Assembly (NCBI RefSeq): GCF_002102345.1
Contig: NZ_LQPP01000010.1
Span: 1-64,000 of the forward strand
DNA: 64,000 nucleotides
Direction of reading: 5' to 3'
DNA from: Mycolicibacterium peregrinum
GTDB lineage: Bacteria > Actinomycetota > Actinomycetes > Mycobacteriales > Mycobacteriaceae
The position numbers were made by a program, and so were the translations under genes. Shown here piece after piece: positions 32,414 through 42,640 of this stretch. Numbering within the stretch: position 1 is the stretch's first letter; every line of letters begins with the position of its first letter. The notes below the pieces were generated by a model. It did not search any database, had not been told where the DNA came from, and worked only from the letters and a program-made list of their open reading frames with translations.

Positions 32414-33430
32414 GTGTACGTCGACGTGATGACCGTTCCGCAGCCGCTGTCTCAAATCGGTGACCTTGCCCGCCGTACCCAGTCCGCCGGATTCTCCGGA
32501 CTCCTGCTCACCGAGACGGGCCGGACCGCGTATCTCAACGCGGCCGTCGCCTCGCAGTCCGCACCGGGCCTGGAGCTCTCGACCGGTGTGGCCGTTGCCT
32601 TTCCGCGAAGCCCGTTCGTCACGGCGGCGTCGGCGTGGGAGCTTCAGGAAGCCACCGGCGGCAAATTCCGGCTCGGTATCGGCACCCAGGTACGCACGCA
32701 TGTCGTGCGCCGCTACGGAATGGCCTTCGAACAGCCAGGTCCGCGCTTGCGCGACTACGTGTTGGCGGTCAAGGCATGCTTCGCTGCTTTCCGCACCGGC
32801 AAGCTCGAGCATCACGGCGACTTCTACGATCTCGACTTCATCACTCCGCAGTGGAACCCCGGGCCGATCGATGCACCCGATCCCGAAGTCGACATCGCCG
32901 CGGTGAATCCGTGGATGCTTCGCATGGCCGGCGAAGTCGCCGACGGCGTGCACGTCCATCCGATCGGGGAGCCGGGCTACATCGCGCGCCACGTACTTCC
33001 CAACCTGGCCGCCGGTGCGGCCAGGGCGGGTCGCTCCGCCGCCGACATCGCCAAGATCGTCCCCGTCATGACGATCGTCGGCGACAGCGACGAGGAACGC
33101 GCCGACGAGCGCGAGTTCGTGCGGACCAGCATGAGCTTCTACGGGAGCACACCGAACTACGCCTTCATCTGGGACGAGGCCGGCTTCGAGGGCACCACCG
33201 CCCGACTTCGGGAGAAGCAGAAAGCCGGTGATATCGCCGGCATGGCAGCCCAGATCACCGATGAGCACATCGCCGCCTTCGCCACCGAATCCACGTGGGA
33301 TGGACTGGCGGATGCGTTGACCGCCAAATACGGAGGAATCGCCACCCGCCTCGTGCTCTACAACGCGCTCGGCGGGCCCGGACGGCTCGAGCGGTACGGC
33401 GAGATCGCCAAGCGGTTGTCGGCAGCGTGA
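32414..33430 (+). CDS. LLM-class F420-dependent oxidoreductase (TIGR03617 type)
   Basis: A 338-residue luciferase-like protein of the mycobacterial F420-dependent group. Typical elements are MYVDVMTVPQPLSQIGDLAR at the start, GVAVAFPRSPFVTA, then QEATGGKFRLGIGTQVRTHVVRRYGM at about residues 78-103, and a C-terminal TKYGGIATRLVLYN. It uses a GTG start at 32414, the first codon of the conserved strand. The substrate is unknown. It is divergent from the LysM esterase gene and ends 20 bases before the toxin-antitoxin operator. Confidence 0.8.
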   Translation: MYVDVMTVPQPLSQIGDLARRTQSAGFSGLLLTETGRTAYLNAAVASQSAPGLELSTGVAVAFPRSPFVTAASAWELQEATGGKFRLGIGTQVRTHVVRRYGMAFEQPGPRLRDYVLAVKACFAAFRTGKLEHHGDFYDLDFITPQWNPGPIDAPDPEVDIAAVNPWMLRMAGEVADGVHVHPIGEPGYIARHVLPNLAAGAARAGRSAADIAKIVPVMTIVGDSDEERADEREFVRTSMSFYGSTPNYAFIWDEAGFEGTTARLREKQKAGDIAGMAAQITDEHIAAFATESTWDGLADALTAKYGGIATRLVLYNALGGPGRLERYGEIAKRLSAA

Positions 33431-33450
33431 CGCAGGCCCGAGCCAGATCT

Positions 33451-33484
33451 GTAGCACTCTGCTACGCTTGTTTCAGAGTGCTAC
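33451..33484. promoter_or_regulatory. Palindromic operator/promoter of the toxin-antitoxin pair
   Basis: GTAGCACTCTG (33451-33461) and CAGAGTGCTAC (33474-33484) are perfect 11-base arms. The left part is itself palindromic (GTAGCA-CTC-TGCTAC). An extended -10 element TGCTACGCT (33460-33468) lies inside, so a bound antitoxin would cover the promoter. It ends 13 bases before the antitoxin ATG. Confidence 0.65.
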
Positions 33485-33497
33485 CAGGGAGGTTCCC

Positions 33498-33887
33498 ATG
33501 ACCGAGACCGCAGATCGGGTGACGCGTTTCGCCGCAGACCTCGTCGACAGTGCGGCGGCAGAAGGTGCACGTCAGAGCCGGTCGGCCAAGCAGCAACTCG
33601 ACCACTGGGCGCGGGTGGGTCGCGCTGTGTCGAGCCGGCACAGCGCCGCCCGTCGCAAGGTCGAGGCCGCCCTGGCCGGCGATATCCCGCTTCGGGCGCT
33701 GACCGCCGAAGAAGGCGCGGTGTTCGACGCCGAGATCGCGGCCTCCATCGAGGAGAGTCTGGCCCGCGCCGACTACGGCGCGACGCTGGCCGCCCGCGGC
33801 ATCACCACGGTCGCCCTCGACGAGCACGGCGAGATCGTGCAGTACCAGCCGGACGGCAGCACCACGGTGCTGCCGTCGCAGCAGTGA
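33498..33887 (+). CDS. ParD-like antitoxin
   Basis: A 129-residue protein of the ParD-like antitoxin family (PF11903 type). Its first half is helical (TRFAADLVDSAAAEGARQSRSAKQQLDHWARVGRAVS), the usual DNA-binding region with SxxxQLxxWAxxGR. The second half ends in a beta-rich VALDEHGEIVQYQPDGS. It would neutralise the ATPase-like toxin that starts 38 bases downstream and repress the shared promoter through the palindrome. GGGAGG lies about eight bases before the ATG at 33498. Confidence 0.75.
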   Translation: MTETADRVTRFAADLVDSAAAEGARQSRSAKQQLDHWARVGRAVSSRHSAARRKVEAALAGDIPLRALTAEEGAVFDAEIAASIEESLARADYGATLAARGITTVALDEHGEIVQYQPDGSTTVLPSQQ

Positions 33888-33924
33888 TCCCGGCTCACGC
33901 TGACACGGGCCGTACCGTCGCGCA

Positions 33925-34503
33925 GTGAAGCGTCTCGATCTCGTCGTCGGATGTAACGGCGCCGGCAAGTCCACCTTCGTCGAACTCACCCTCTCCCCTC
34001 TGCTTCCGGGCAGCCCCTTCGTCAACGCGGACGAGATCGCCAAGCGTCGCTGGCCCGCGGATCCAGCCCCGCACTCCTATGAGGCTGCGCTGGTCGCCGC
34101 CGAAACCCGGACCAAGCTCATCGAACTCGGCGAATCCTTCATCGCCGAGACAGTGTTCTCCCATCCCTCCAAACTCGTACTCGTCGACGATGCGCAGGCT
34201 GCCGGGTACACCGTGATCCTGCATTGCATCCTGATCCCCGAAGAACTGGCGGTGCAACGAGTGCGCCACCGCGTGCAGGCGGGCGGCCACCATGTCCCCG
34301 AGGCGAAGATTCGTGAACGCTACCAACGACTTTGGGATCTCGTCGCAATCGCCGCGACGCGGGTGGACTCGGCAACGTTCTACGACAACAGCGCCGTCAC
34401 GGGCCCGCGGATCGTCGCTCAGATCGCCGGCGGGTTCGTCGTCGGATCACCCATCTGGCCGATGTGGACGCCGGCGACGCTCACTGCCCGTTGGAACCGA
34501 TAG
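33925..34503 (+). CDS. Zeta-toxin-like P-loop kinase
   Basis: A 192-residue P-loop protein. Walker A is GCNGAGKST at residues 9-17. FVNADEIAKRRWP near 36 and SFIAETVFSHPSKL near 72 match zeta toxins, which phosphorylate UDP-GlcNAc and poison wall synthesis, or related nucleotide kinases. GHHVPEAKIRERYQR is the conserved Arg-rich substrate loop. Pairing with a ParD-like antitoxin instead of epsilon is seen in chromosomal systems. It starts with GTG at 33925 with no clear ribosome site, which would keep toxin output below that of the antitoxin. Confidence 0.75.
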   Translation: MKRLDLVVGCNGAGKSTFVELTLSPLLPGSPFVNADEIAKRRWPADPAPHSYEAALVAAETRTKLIELGESFIAETVFSHPSKLVLVDDAQAAGYTVILHCILIPEELAVQRVRHRVQAGGHHVPEAKIRERYQRLWDLVAIAATRVDSATFYDNSAVTGPRIVAQIAGGFVVGSPIWPMWTPATLTARWNR

Positions 34504-34508
34504 CGACC

Positions 34509-35153
34509 TCAGCGCGGGTCCGCAGCTGCGAGGTGCCGAGTTGCCGAAAGTTCCAGCACCTGGCGGTTATGAAAGCGGTCGTCCTCATACAAAGTGGTGA
34601 TGCTGCCGGCTTTCCCCGCGAAGTTGACGTAACCGACCGACGCCAGTGGCATCTTGATCCACGCCGCGATCACGAACGTCAGCGCAAATCCGTGCGTGAC
34701 GATCACCTGATGGCTCACGTCGGCGGCGGTTATCGCTTCCATGGCCGCATAGATCCGGCGTGCCAACTCCGCTTTGGTTTCTGCGCCCCGGAGACCTTCG
34801 CGGTGGGCCAGCCGATCGCCGCGCACCGGAGGGGCGATGAATCGTTCATCTAGCCAGCGCTGCGGACGTCCTTCGGCTTCTCCGTATGACTTCTCCCGGA
34901 GGCGCGGATCCAAAACTTCGGCCGTGTGGAAGGTTTCGGCGATCACAGCGGCAGTTCGGTGCGCCCGCAGCAAGTCCGACGACACGACTTTCACCGTGGC
35001 CGTCCCGGGAACCCGTGCCCGCAACGCCTCCGCGACGCTGTGAGCGTCTCGCAATCCCTTCGCGGTCAAATCCGAGTCGTACCATCCCCCGACCAAACCT
35101 TCGACGTGATGGCTGGCTTCGGGATGGGTGACCACATAGAGCTTCCGGCTCAT
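34509..35153 (-). CDS. Histidine phosphatase-like protein
   Basis: A 214-residue protein of the histidine phosphatase (phosphoglycerate mutase-like) superfamily. The usual RHG nucleophile motif reads THPEASHH at about residues 9-16, so Arg is replaced by Thr although a His remains. SSDLLRAHRTAAVIAET near 58 and VIVTHGFALTF near 152 supply the Arg and the second His. The altered first motif puts it in a subgroup of uncertain activity. The ATG at 35153 begins the first strand. It converges on the toxin gene with five bases between. Confidence 0.7.
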   Translation of the reverse strand: MSRKLYVVTHPEASHHVEGLVGGWYDSDLTAKGLRDAHSVAEALRARVPGTATVKVVSSDLLRAHRTAAVIAETFHTAEVLDPRLREKSYGEAEGRPQRWLDERFIAPPVRGDRLAHREGLRGAETKAELARRIYAAMEAITAADVSHQVIVTHGFALTFVIAAWIKMPLASVGYVNFAGKAGSITTLYEDDRFHNRQVLELSATRHLAAADPR

Positions 35154-35187
35154 CAGCCGACCGTATCGAAACGACGTAGCGGTCGGG

Positions 35188-35544
35188 TCAGGCCCCCTCG
35201 AGGCGCATCCGGACGTCGCGCATCCGCTGGGCCAGTGTCTCTTCATCGATGACATGCCTGGCCACCAGCGAATGCGTAAGTGCGACAAGCTGATTCTCTG
35301 GATACGGCAGCGTCACATAAACCTCTTGGACCAGGCGGTCCTCGTCGGTTCGACGAGTGAGCAGCGGCAGTGTGACCCCTTCGTGGTCAAGTGCGTCGCA
35401 CATCCCGTCCAGACTGGACTTCCAGGGCGGAACCGGGTTGGAGACGCCAAACTTCTGCGCCATGCGTGGCCACGACTGCCCCCGGCCGACCAACTGTTCC
35501 AGCGTCCGGACCCTGACTGCGGTGACGTCATCGTCGTCGGTCAT
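35188..35544 (-). CDS. Thiocyanate hydrolase accessory protein (P15K/nitrile hydratase activator-like)
   Basis: A 118-residue protein, third gene of the thiocyanate hydrolase operon, ten bases after the gamma subunit gene. Its C-terminal half (LVQEVYVTLPYPENQLVALTHSLVARHVIDEETLAQRMRDV) resembles the N-terminal part of nitrile hydratase beta subunits and their small activator proteins, which insert cobalt into the catalytic subunit. In Thiobacillus thioparus a P15K protein in the same operon position has that job. Assignment rests more on position than on motif. Confidence 0.65.
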   Translation of the reverse strand: MTDDDDVTAVRVRTLEQLVGRGQSWPRMAQKFGVSNPVPPWKSSLDGMCDALDHEGVTLPLLTRRTDEDRLVQEVYVTLPYPENQLVALTHSLVARHVIDEETLAQRMRDVRMRLEGA

Positions 35545-35554
35545 GCGCTGCCCC

Positions 35555-36280
35555 TCAGTACCCCTCAGCCGGGCGGACGGCGGGATGCACCGGCCGGGGC
35601 GAGTTCGCGGTCACCCCAGGCTTGGGCAGAGCGACGCCGATCATGCAGTCACGGGTGACGATCTCGGCGAGCTGTTCCTCGGTCCAGTCCTCGGTTCCGG
35701 CGGGCCGGACCGGCAGCACCAGAAATCGACGTTTGGAATTGGAGTCCTCGACGCGGATTTCGACATCGTCGGGCAGGAAAAGCCCGAACTCACCGAGAAC
35801 CTGGCGGGGCCAACGCACAATTCGGCGTCGATAGTTGGGTGTCCGGTACCACTCGGGAGAATTCCCGAGCAACGGTCGCGGATAACACGAACACAATGTG
35901 CAGACAATCACGTGGTGCAAACTGGGCGTGTTCTCCAGTACCTCCAGAGCCGTGAAATCACTGGGTGTGCCGAAGCCGGTCGGGTGCAACCAATCGATCC
36001 CCACTTCCCGACTGGCGGCAATGGGATCCCGGAGCACCAGCTGCTTGTAGTCAGGATCGACCCAAGCCTTCGCGACGAGTCGCGAGCCGGGCGCCGGGCC
36101 GATCTGCTCGACGAACTCGGTGTAGTGCCGGTGGTCTTCCGCGGTGAAGAGGCCCTTCTCGATGGCCAATTCGCGGAGCGCGATTTCCAGGACCTCGAAA
36201 TCGGTCACTTCCTCGACCATTGGCGCCGCGTGCCGTTCCGGTGCTTCGTGATGCGTGTGCGCCGCGTCGTCGTGCGTCAT
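35555..36280 (-). CDS. scnC: Thiocyanate hydrolase gamma subunit (cobalt-binding catalytic chain)
   Basis: A 241-residue protein of the nitrile hydratase alpha/thiocyanate hydrolase gamma family. The metal site VCTLCSC has Cys127, Cys130 and Cys132, in the Thr-containing form that binds cobalt and whose Cys are oxidised after synthesis. The His-rich start (residues 8-17) and the run APMVEEVTDFEVLE, with SPEWYRTPNYRRRIVRWPRQVL, agree much better with thiocyanate hydrolase gamma than with nitrile hydratase. The enzyme turns thiocyanate and water into carbonyl sulfide and ammonia. It lies 35 bases after the fused beta-alpha gene. Confidence 0.88.
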   Translation of the reverse strand: MTHDDAAHTHHEAPERHAAPMVEEVTDFEVLEIALRELAIEKGLFTAEDHRHYTEFVEQIGPAPGSRLVAKAWVDPDYKQLVLRDPIAASREVGIDWLHPTGFGTPSDFTALEVLENTPSLHHVIVCTLCSCYPRPLLGNSPEWYRTPNYRRRIVRWPRQVLGEFGLFLPDDVEIRVEDSNSKRRFLVLPVRPAGTEDWTEEQLAEIVTRDCMIGVALPKPGVTANSPRPVHPAVRPAEGY

Positions 36281-36315
36281 GTCGGTTTCCTGTTCGTTCC
36301 GTTCGAATGAGCGGT

Positions 36316-37140
36316 CTAACCGAGCGGCCGCAACCACAGTTCGGAGATCTCGGCCTGAAGGGTGTCGCCCTCGACGCCCGCATACGGGTCCCACACGTCG
36401 GTCATGTTGAAGCGCACGATGTAGAACCACTGAGGCTTCTGCTCCTCACGATCGAATGCCTCGTCCTCGGGGACCAGGCTTTCGTAGGACACCTCGGCGA
36501 TGGTCCCCGGCTTCCCGCGCAGGTACTCCTGGGTGCGCGTGTAGAAGATGGTCGGGAGATCCCGCACCTGCACCCGATCACCGACGGCGAATCGAGGAGC
36601 GTCGGCCTGGCCGGCGAACCGCTGAGGGTCGCCCTTGCCGAGCGCCTCGATGTGATGGCGGTTCCTGGAGACGGCCGCTGGATCGCCCGCCCCGCGCGGT
36701 GCGGCAGACAGGGCGTCGGCAGCACCGGTGGCAACCCTTGCGCGCACCTCGTCGACGCGCTCGAGCAACTCGCGAAGCGTGATGTGGTCCTTCTCTACGA
36801 GGCACCGGGCGATAGCCCACACCCAACGGCCGTAATAGGGAAAGCCGTGATAGATCGTCCGGCCGACGTCGACGTTTCCGAGCCGCCGTCGTTCTTCGGA
36901 CGTCCAGATGCCACGCCAGCCGAGAACCTCACACGTGACGAACGTATTGAGTTCCCACGCCTCTTCTTGCTTCTCCTCGAAGATCGCCGGTGCGTCGGGG
37001 TCGCCGCCGACATCGTGCGGGTTCTTCATGAAGGCGCTGAAGAGCGTCCGATCGATCTGATCCGGATAGGGCCAGTCCTGCAACCGATGCAATGCCGGAC
37101 GCAACTGGCTGACAAAATCGCCCATGGAATTGTTGGCCAT
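36316..37140 (-). CDS. scnBA: Fused thiocyanate hydrolase beta-alpha subunit
   Basis: A 274-residue protein that joins two chains which are separate in Thiobacillus thioparus. Residues 1-140 match the beta chain (KNPHDVGGDPDAP, EAWELNTFVTCEVLGWRGIW, TSEERRRLGNVDVG, PYYGRWVWAIARCLVEKDHIT). Residues 141-157 form an Ala/Gly linker. Residues 158-274 match the alpha chain (RHHIEALGKGDPQRF, FAVGDRVQVRDLPTIFYTRT, EDEAFDREEQ). The order beta then alpha mirrors the unfused operon scnB-scnA-scnC and the two-part structure of nitrile hydratase beta. First gene of a leftward three-gene operon. Confidence 0.85.
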   Translation of the reverse strand: MANNSMGDFVSQLRPALHRLQDWPYPDQIDRTLFSAFMKNPHDVGGDPDAPAIFEEKQEEAWELNTFVTCEVLGWRGIWTSEERRRLGNVDVGRTIYHGFPYYGRWVWAIARCLVEKDHITLRELLERVDEVRARVATGAADALSAAPRGAGDPAAVSRNRHHIEALGKGDPQRFAGQADAPRFAVGDRVQVRDLPTIFYTRTQEYLRGKPGTIAEVSYESLVPEDEAFDREEQKPQWFYIVRFNMTDVWDPYAGVEGDTLQAEISELWLRPLG

Positions 37141-37249
37141 AATCCGTGTCCTCGGATGGATAAACGGTCTGCCTGCGGCGACGCTATCACGGGCAAACGC
37201 CGGCCCGGCGCTCGTTCATCGATCTTTCCACCCGTGGGCATCGGGTATT

Positions 37250-37259
37250 TGAAATTTCA
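37250..37259. promoter_or_regulatory. Palindrome upstream of the thiocyanate hydrolase operon
   Basis: TGAAATTTCA is a perfect 10-base AT palindrome 110 bases before the fused subunit start, in the 195-base gap after katG. It stands out in this GC-rich DNA and could be an operator. No regulator gene for the operon is adjacent. Confidence 0.35.
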
Positions 37260-37335
37260 CAATGGTGACAAGATCGATCGCCCGGAATCTGTCACCGAAT
37301 TGCAGGCACGGGTGGTCCGCCGGTGGTCCGCCCGG

Positions 37336-40063
<2,728 letters not shown>

Positions 40064-40126
40064 CACCTCGAGTGTGGCGGCTAACCTGGACAGTATCAAG
40101 GTTCCAGCCAAAAACGTTGGCACACA

Positions 40127-40152
40127 AAGTCTCTCATCGGAATGAGAGACTT
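40127..40152. promoter_or_regulatory. Palindrome upstream of furA
   Basis: Perfect arms AAGTCTCTCAT (40127-40137) and ATGAGAGACTT (40142-40152) flank CGGA. It lies between furA and the divergent FKBP gene. As DNA it is a candidate operator, for FurA or another stress regulator. As RNA it would fold into a strong leader hairpin if transcription starts further upstream. Confidence 0.55.
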
Positions 40153-40235
40153 GATTTCTCGGATTGGGCGGACATCGGTCCACCTCCGGGCGAGCGCTGG
40201 GCAACGGCTACGGCCTACGCTGTAGCGTGGCGCGC

Positions 40236-40874
40236 ATGAACTCCTTTCGCGTGCCTTCCACCGTTGCGCTCGTGGCCTGTGCCGCTTCGTTGACCATGAC
40301 GCTTGCCGCATGCGGCTCCGACACGGACACTTCTGCGTCGTCGGCATCGACGAGCACGCCCTCGGTCGCCGAGGTACTCACCCCCTCGATCGCCGAGACC
40401 GCCACCGAAGCCAGCACCTGTCCCACGGCGGCACCGCAGAACGCCGGCGCCCCCGAATGGACGGTGTCTGGGGCGACCGGCAGCGTCGCGGTCACCGGGT
40501 CCACCGACACGGCCGCACCTGTCGTGAAGGTGACCGGTCCGTTCAGCGTGGCCGAAACCCAGGTTCACACCCTGAAGGCAGGCGACGGGCCGGTCGTCGC
40601 ACCCTCGGCGAACGTTTCGGTCTGCTACATGGGTGTCAACGGGCGCGACGGTTCGGTGTTCGACAGCAGCTACGAACGCGGCGAACCGGTCGATTTCCCC
40701 CTCAACGGTGTCGTGCCCGGCTTCCAGAAGGCCATCTCCGGGCAGAAGGTCGGATCCACCGTGGCTGTCGCGATGACCTCTGCCGACGGGTACCCCCAGG
40801 GACAGCCCGCGGCGGGCATCCAGCCGGGTGACTCGCTGATCTTCGCGATCAAGATCCTCGACGCCAAGGGCTGA
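40236..40874 (+). CDS. FKBP-type peptidyl-prolyl isomerase lipoprotein
   Basis: A 212-residue lipoprotein. The signal peptide ends in the lipobox LAAC with Cys26. A Ser/Thr-rich tether (about 27-60) is followed by an FKBP domain (about 120-212) with VSVCYMGVNGRDGSVFDSSYERGEPVDFPLNGVVPGFQKAISGQKVG and a terminal SLIFAIKILD. It would speed proline isomerisation in proteins folding outside the membrane. The ATG at 40236 starts the signal peptide. It diverges from furA. Confidence 0.85.
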   Translation: MNSFRVPSTVALVACAASLTMTLAACGSDTDTSASSASTSTPSVAEVLTPSIAETATEASTCPTAAPQNAGAPEWTVSGATGSVAVTGSTDTAAPVVKVTGPFSVAETQVHTLKAGDGPVVAPSANVSVCYMGVNGRDGSVFDSSYERGEPVDFPLNGVVPGFQKAISGQKVGSTVAVAMTSADGYPQGQPAAGIQPGDSLIFAIKILDAKG

Positions 40875-40922
40875 GTCATACCGCCCGCCCGGGGCCCGGG
40901 GCAGGCTTGCGACAATGCCCCC

Positions 40923-41528
40923 ATGGTCGAGCGCAGCATCTGGATGCAGAAGGTCGCAGCCGATCCCGGGCATTCGGATTGGTACGTCGAACGCTTTCGT
41001 GCCATGGAGCGCGCCGGTCAGGACATCGCCGGCGAGGCACGTCTGGTGGACGCGATGGCGTCGCGCAACGCCCGCGTCCTCGACGCCGGCTGTGGCCCCG
41101 GCCGGGTGGGTGGATACCTCGCCGAGGCCGGGCATCAGGTGGTCGGGGTCGACGTCGACCCCGTACTGATCGAGGCGGCCGAGAACGACCATCCCGGTCC
41201 GCGTTGGCTCGTCGGCGATCTCGCCGAGCTCGACCTGCCCGCGCGCGGCATCGCCGAGCCGTTCGACATCATCGTGTCGGCCGGCAATGTGATGACCTTC
41301 CTCGCCCCGAGCACCCGGGTTCGGGTTCTGACTCGGCTGCGCGCGCACCTCGCCGACGACGGCCGCGCGGTGATCGGATTCGGAGCCGGTCGCGACTACG
41401 AGTTCGATCAGTTCTTCGACGATGCCGTGGCGGCCGGGTTCACCACCGACCTGTTGCTGTCCACCTGGGATCTCCGCCCGTTCACCGATGACTCGGACTT
41501 CCTGGTGGCCATCCTGCGCCGCGGCTAG
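40923..41528 (+). CDS. SAM-dependent methyltransferase
   Basis: A 201-residue class I methyltransferase. The SAM-binding motif I reads ARVLDAGCGPGRVGGYLAEAGHQ at about residues 50-72, motif II VVGVDVDPVLIEAA, and later DIIVSAGNVMTFLAPSTR. Substrate cannot be inferred. The gene follows the FKBP lipoprotein by 48 bases. Its TAG stop lies within a palindromic CTAG (41525-41528) that is also the stop of the convergent thioesterase gene. Confidence 0.8.
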   Translation: MVERSIWMQKVAADPGHSDWYVERFRAMERAGQDIAGEARLVDAMASRNARVLDAGCGPGRVGGYLAEAGHQVVGVDVDPVLIEAAENDHPGPRWLVGDLAELDLPARGIAEPFDIIVSAGNVMTFLAPSTRVRVLTRLRAHLADDGRAVIGFGAGRDYEFDQFFDDAVAAGFTTDLLLSTWDLRPFTDDSDFLVAILRRG

Positions 41529-42319
41529 CCGGAGCCGTTCGGGCTGAAGTTGAAATTGGCTATCGCAGTGGACAATCCGGTGCCGATCGGGCCGGACGTG
41601 TCGTACAGGCAGGCACTGGCCGTGGCCACGCCCTCGGCACTGGTGTGGGTCACCGCCGCCATGCCGATGTAGGGGCCCACCGGCAACCTGCTGAGGGCCA
41701 GTGTGTAGTCGGCATTGATGAAAGCCAAACCGGCCGAACTGAAATTGCACATCGAGCTGGTGACGTCGACCGCCAGCGCCGCGCGCACGAACGGCGTGAG
41801 CTCTTCGCCGTCGACCAGCTGACGGACTTCGCGCAGCCACGCGTACCGAGGCCCGCACTGCTGCCACGGGAACCCCTCACCCGACCAGTCCGGGTCCGGC
41901 CCATGTGCCCGGATGAACATGGGCATGGCGTCGTCGAATTCCGCCGGTTCCTCGGGTAACGGAGGCAGCTCGATCGCGGTGGTCCAGAAGTCGCCGTCCG
42001 GCTGGGCGCCGCGTCTCAAGTACAGCGCCGATGCCCGGGCCACCACCTCACCGTCCTGGGTCATCACCGCATCGACCGCCTGCATCCGCGAGCCCGCTCG
42101 CACCACCGACGCAGAGACACGAACCTCGGCGCTGGCGACCCGACGCAGTATCTCCACGGTGAATCGCGCCGGTTGTAGGTCCGCGTCGCTGACGAGTTCC
42201 TCCACCGCCCGGGCCAGCAGACCGCCGACCACCTGACCGCCGAGCGTCGGCCCCCATCCCCCGTGGGCGATCTCGTTGGGCACGAACCCGTCGTCAGCGC
42301 TCACAAAGAACGGCGTCAT
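41525..42319 (-). CDS. Double-hotdog acyl-CoA thioesterase-like protein
   Basis: A 264-residue protein of the TesB-like thioesterase family. The first hotdog (about 10-110) has AHGGWGPTLGGQVVGGLLARAVEE and ARFTVEILRRVASAEVRVSASVVR. The second (about 150-264) has DVTSSMCNFSSAGLAFINADYTLALSRLPVGPYIGM. Such enzymes free fatty acids from CoA. The catalytic Asp/Gln/Thr set is not clear here, so activity is inferred from fold. The ATG at 42319 is favoured over a GTG five codons upstream. Confidence 0.7.
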   Translation of the reverse strand: MTPFFVSADDGFVPNEIAHGGWGPTLGGQVVGGLLARAVEELVSDADLQPARFTVEILRRVASAEVRVSASVVRAGSRMQAVDAVMTQDGEVVARASALYLRRGAQPDGDFWTTAIELPPLPEEPAEFDDAMPMFIRAHGPDPDWSGEGFPWQQCGPRYAWLREVRQLVDGEELTPFVRAALAVDVTSSMCNFSSAGLAFINADYTLALSRLPVGPYIGMAAVTHTSAEGVATASACLYDTSGPIGTGLSTAIANFNFSPNGSG

Positions 42320-42449
42320 CGCAGTGCGCTCCACACGTAAACCTCTCGTCCGGCCATCCGACCGCTACGGACTCTATTACAGAGTTGCGTACAGTTGGCA
42401 TGACGATTTAGGGGATGCCCGGTCAGAGACCGAACGCCGACCGCCGCCG

Positions 42450-42502
42450 AGCGGCCACTTATGTCACGCAGACCAGCGATTCGTGTGCAATAAGTGGCCG
42501 CT
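42450..42502. repeat. Perfect 13-base inverted repeat with 27-base loop
   Basis: AGCGGCCACTTAT (42450-42462) and ATAAGTGGCCGCT (42490-42502) are exact complements; CACG/CGTG inside the loop could extend the stem. It lies in the 321-base gap between divergent genes, just before a possible mini-gene. No transposase is nearby. It could be a structured RNA, an operator or a small mobile-element relic. Confidence 0.6.
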
Positions 42503-42505
42503 GAC

Positions 42506-42613
42506 ATGAGGGGCAACGTCACCTGGCTCTCCTGGGTGACAGCACTTTCCGAGATCGGCACCGGCGTGTTGTTCGCCTACGCGGGTACGCGGGCCAAGCG
42601 GGCCGCGGCGTAG
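42506..42613 (+). CDS. Possible 35-residue membrane micro-protein
   Basis: A short frame beginning MRGNVTWLSWVTALSEIGTG and ending GTRAKRAAA. The middle is hydrophobic enough for one membrane helix and the tail is basic, the usual plan of small membrane proteins. It starts three bases after a 13-base inverted repeat and ends 27 bases before the epimerase gene. A GTG at 42494 is also in frame. No homologue comes to mind, so it may be a chance frame. Confidence 0.35.
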   Translation: MRGNVTWLSWVTALSEIGTGVLFAYAGTRAKRAAA

Positions 42614-42640
42614 GTGCGATTCTGCGGGTAACGTCGGCCG

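Noticed and set aside
32366..33457. Open frame of 363 codons on the minus strand opposite the F420 oxidoreductase
   Set aside because: The plus-strand protein has clear family motifs throughout; the opposite frame has none.
35555..37140. Plain nitrile hydratase alpha and beta
   Set aside because: The His-rich start of the small subunit, the PHDVGG, NTFVTCEVLGWRGIW and FYTRT segments, and the beta-then-alpha order fit thiocyanate hydrolase better.
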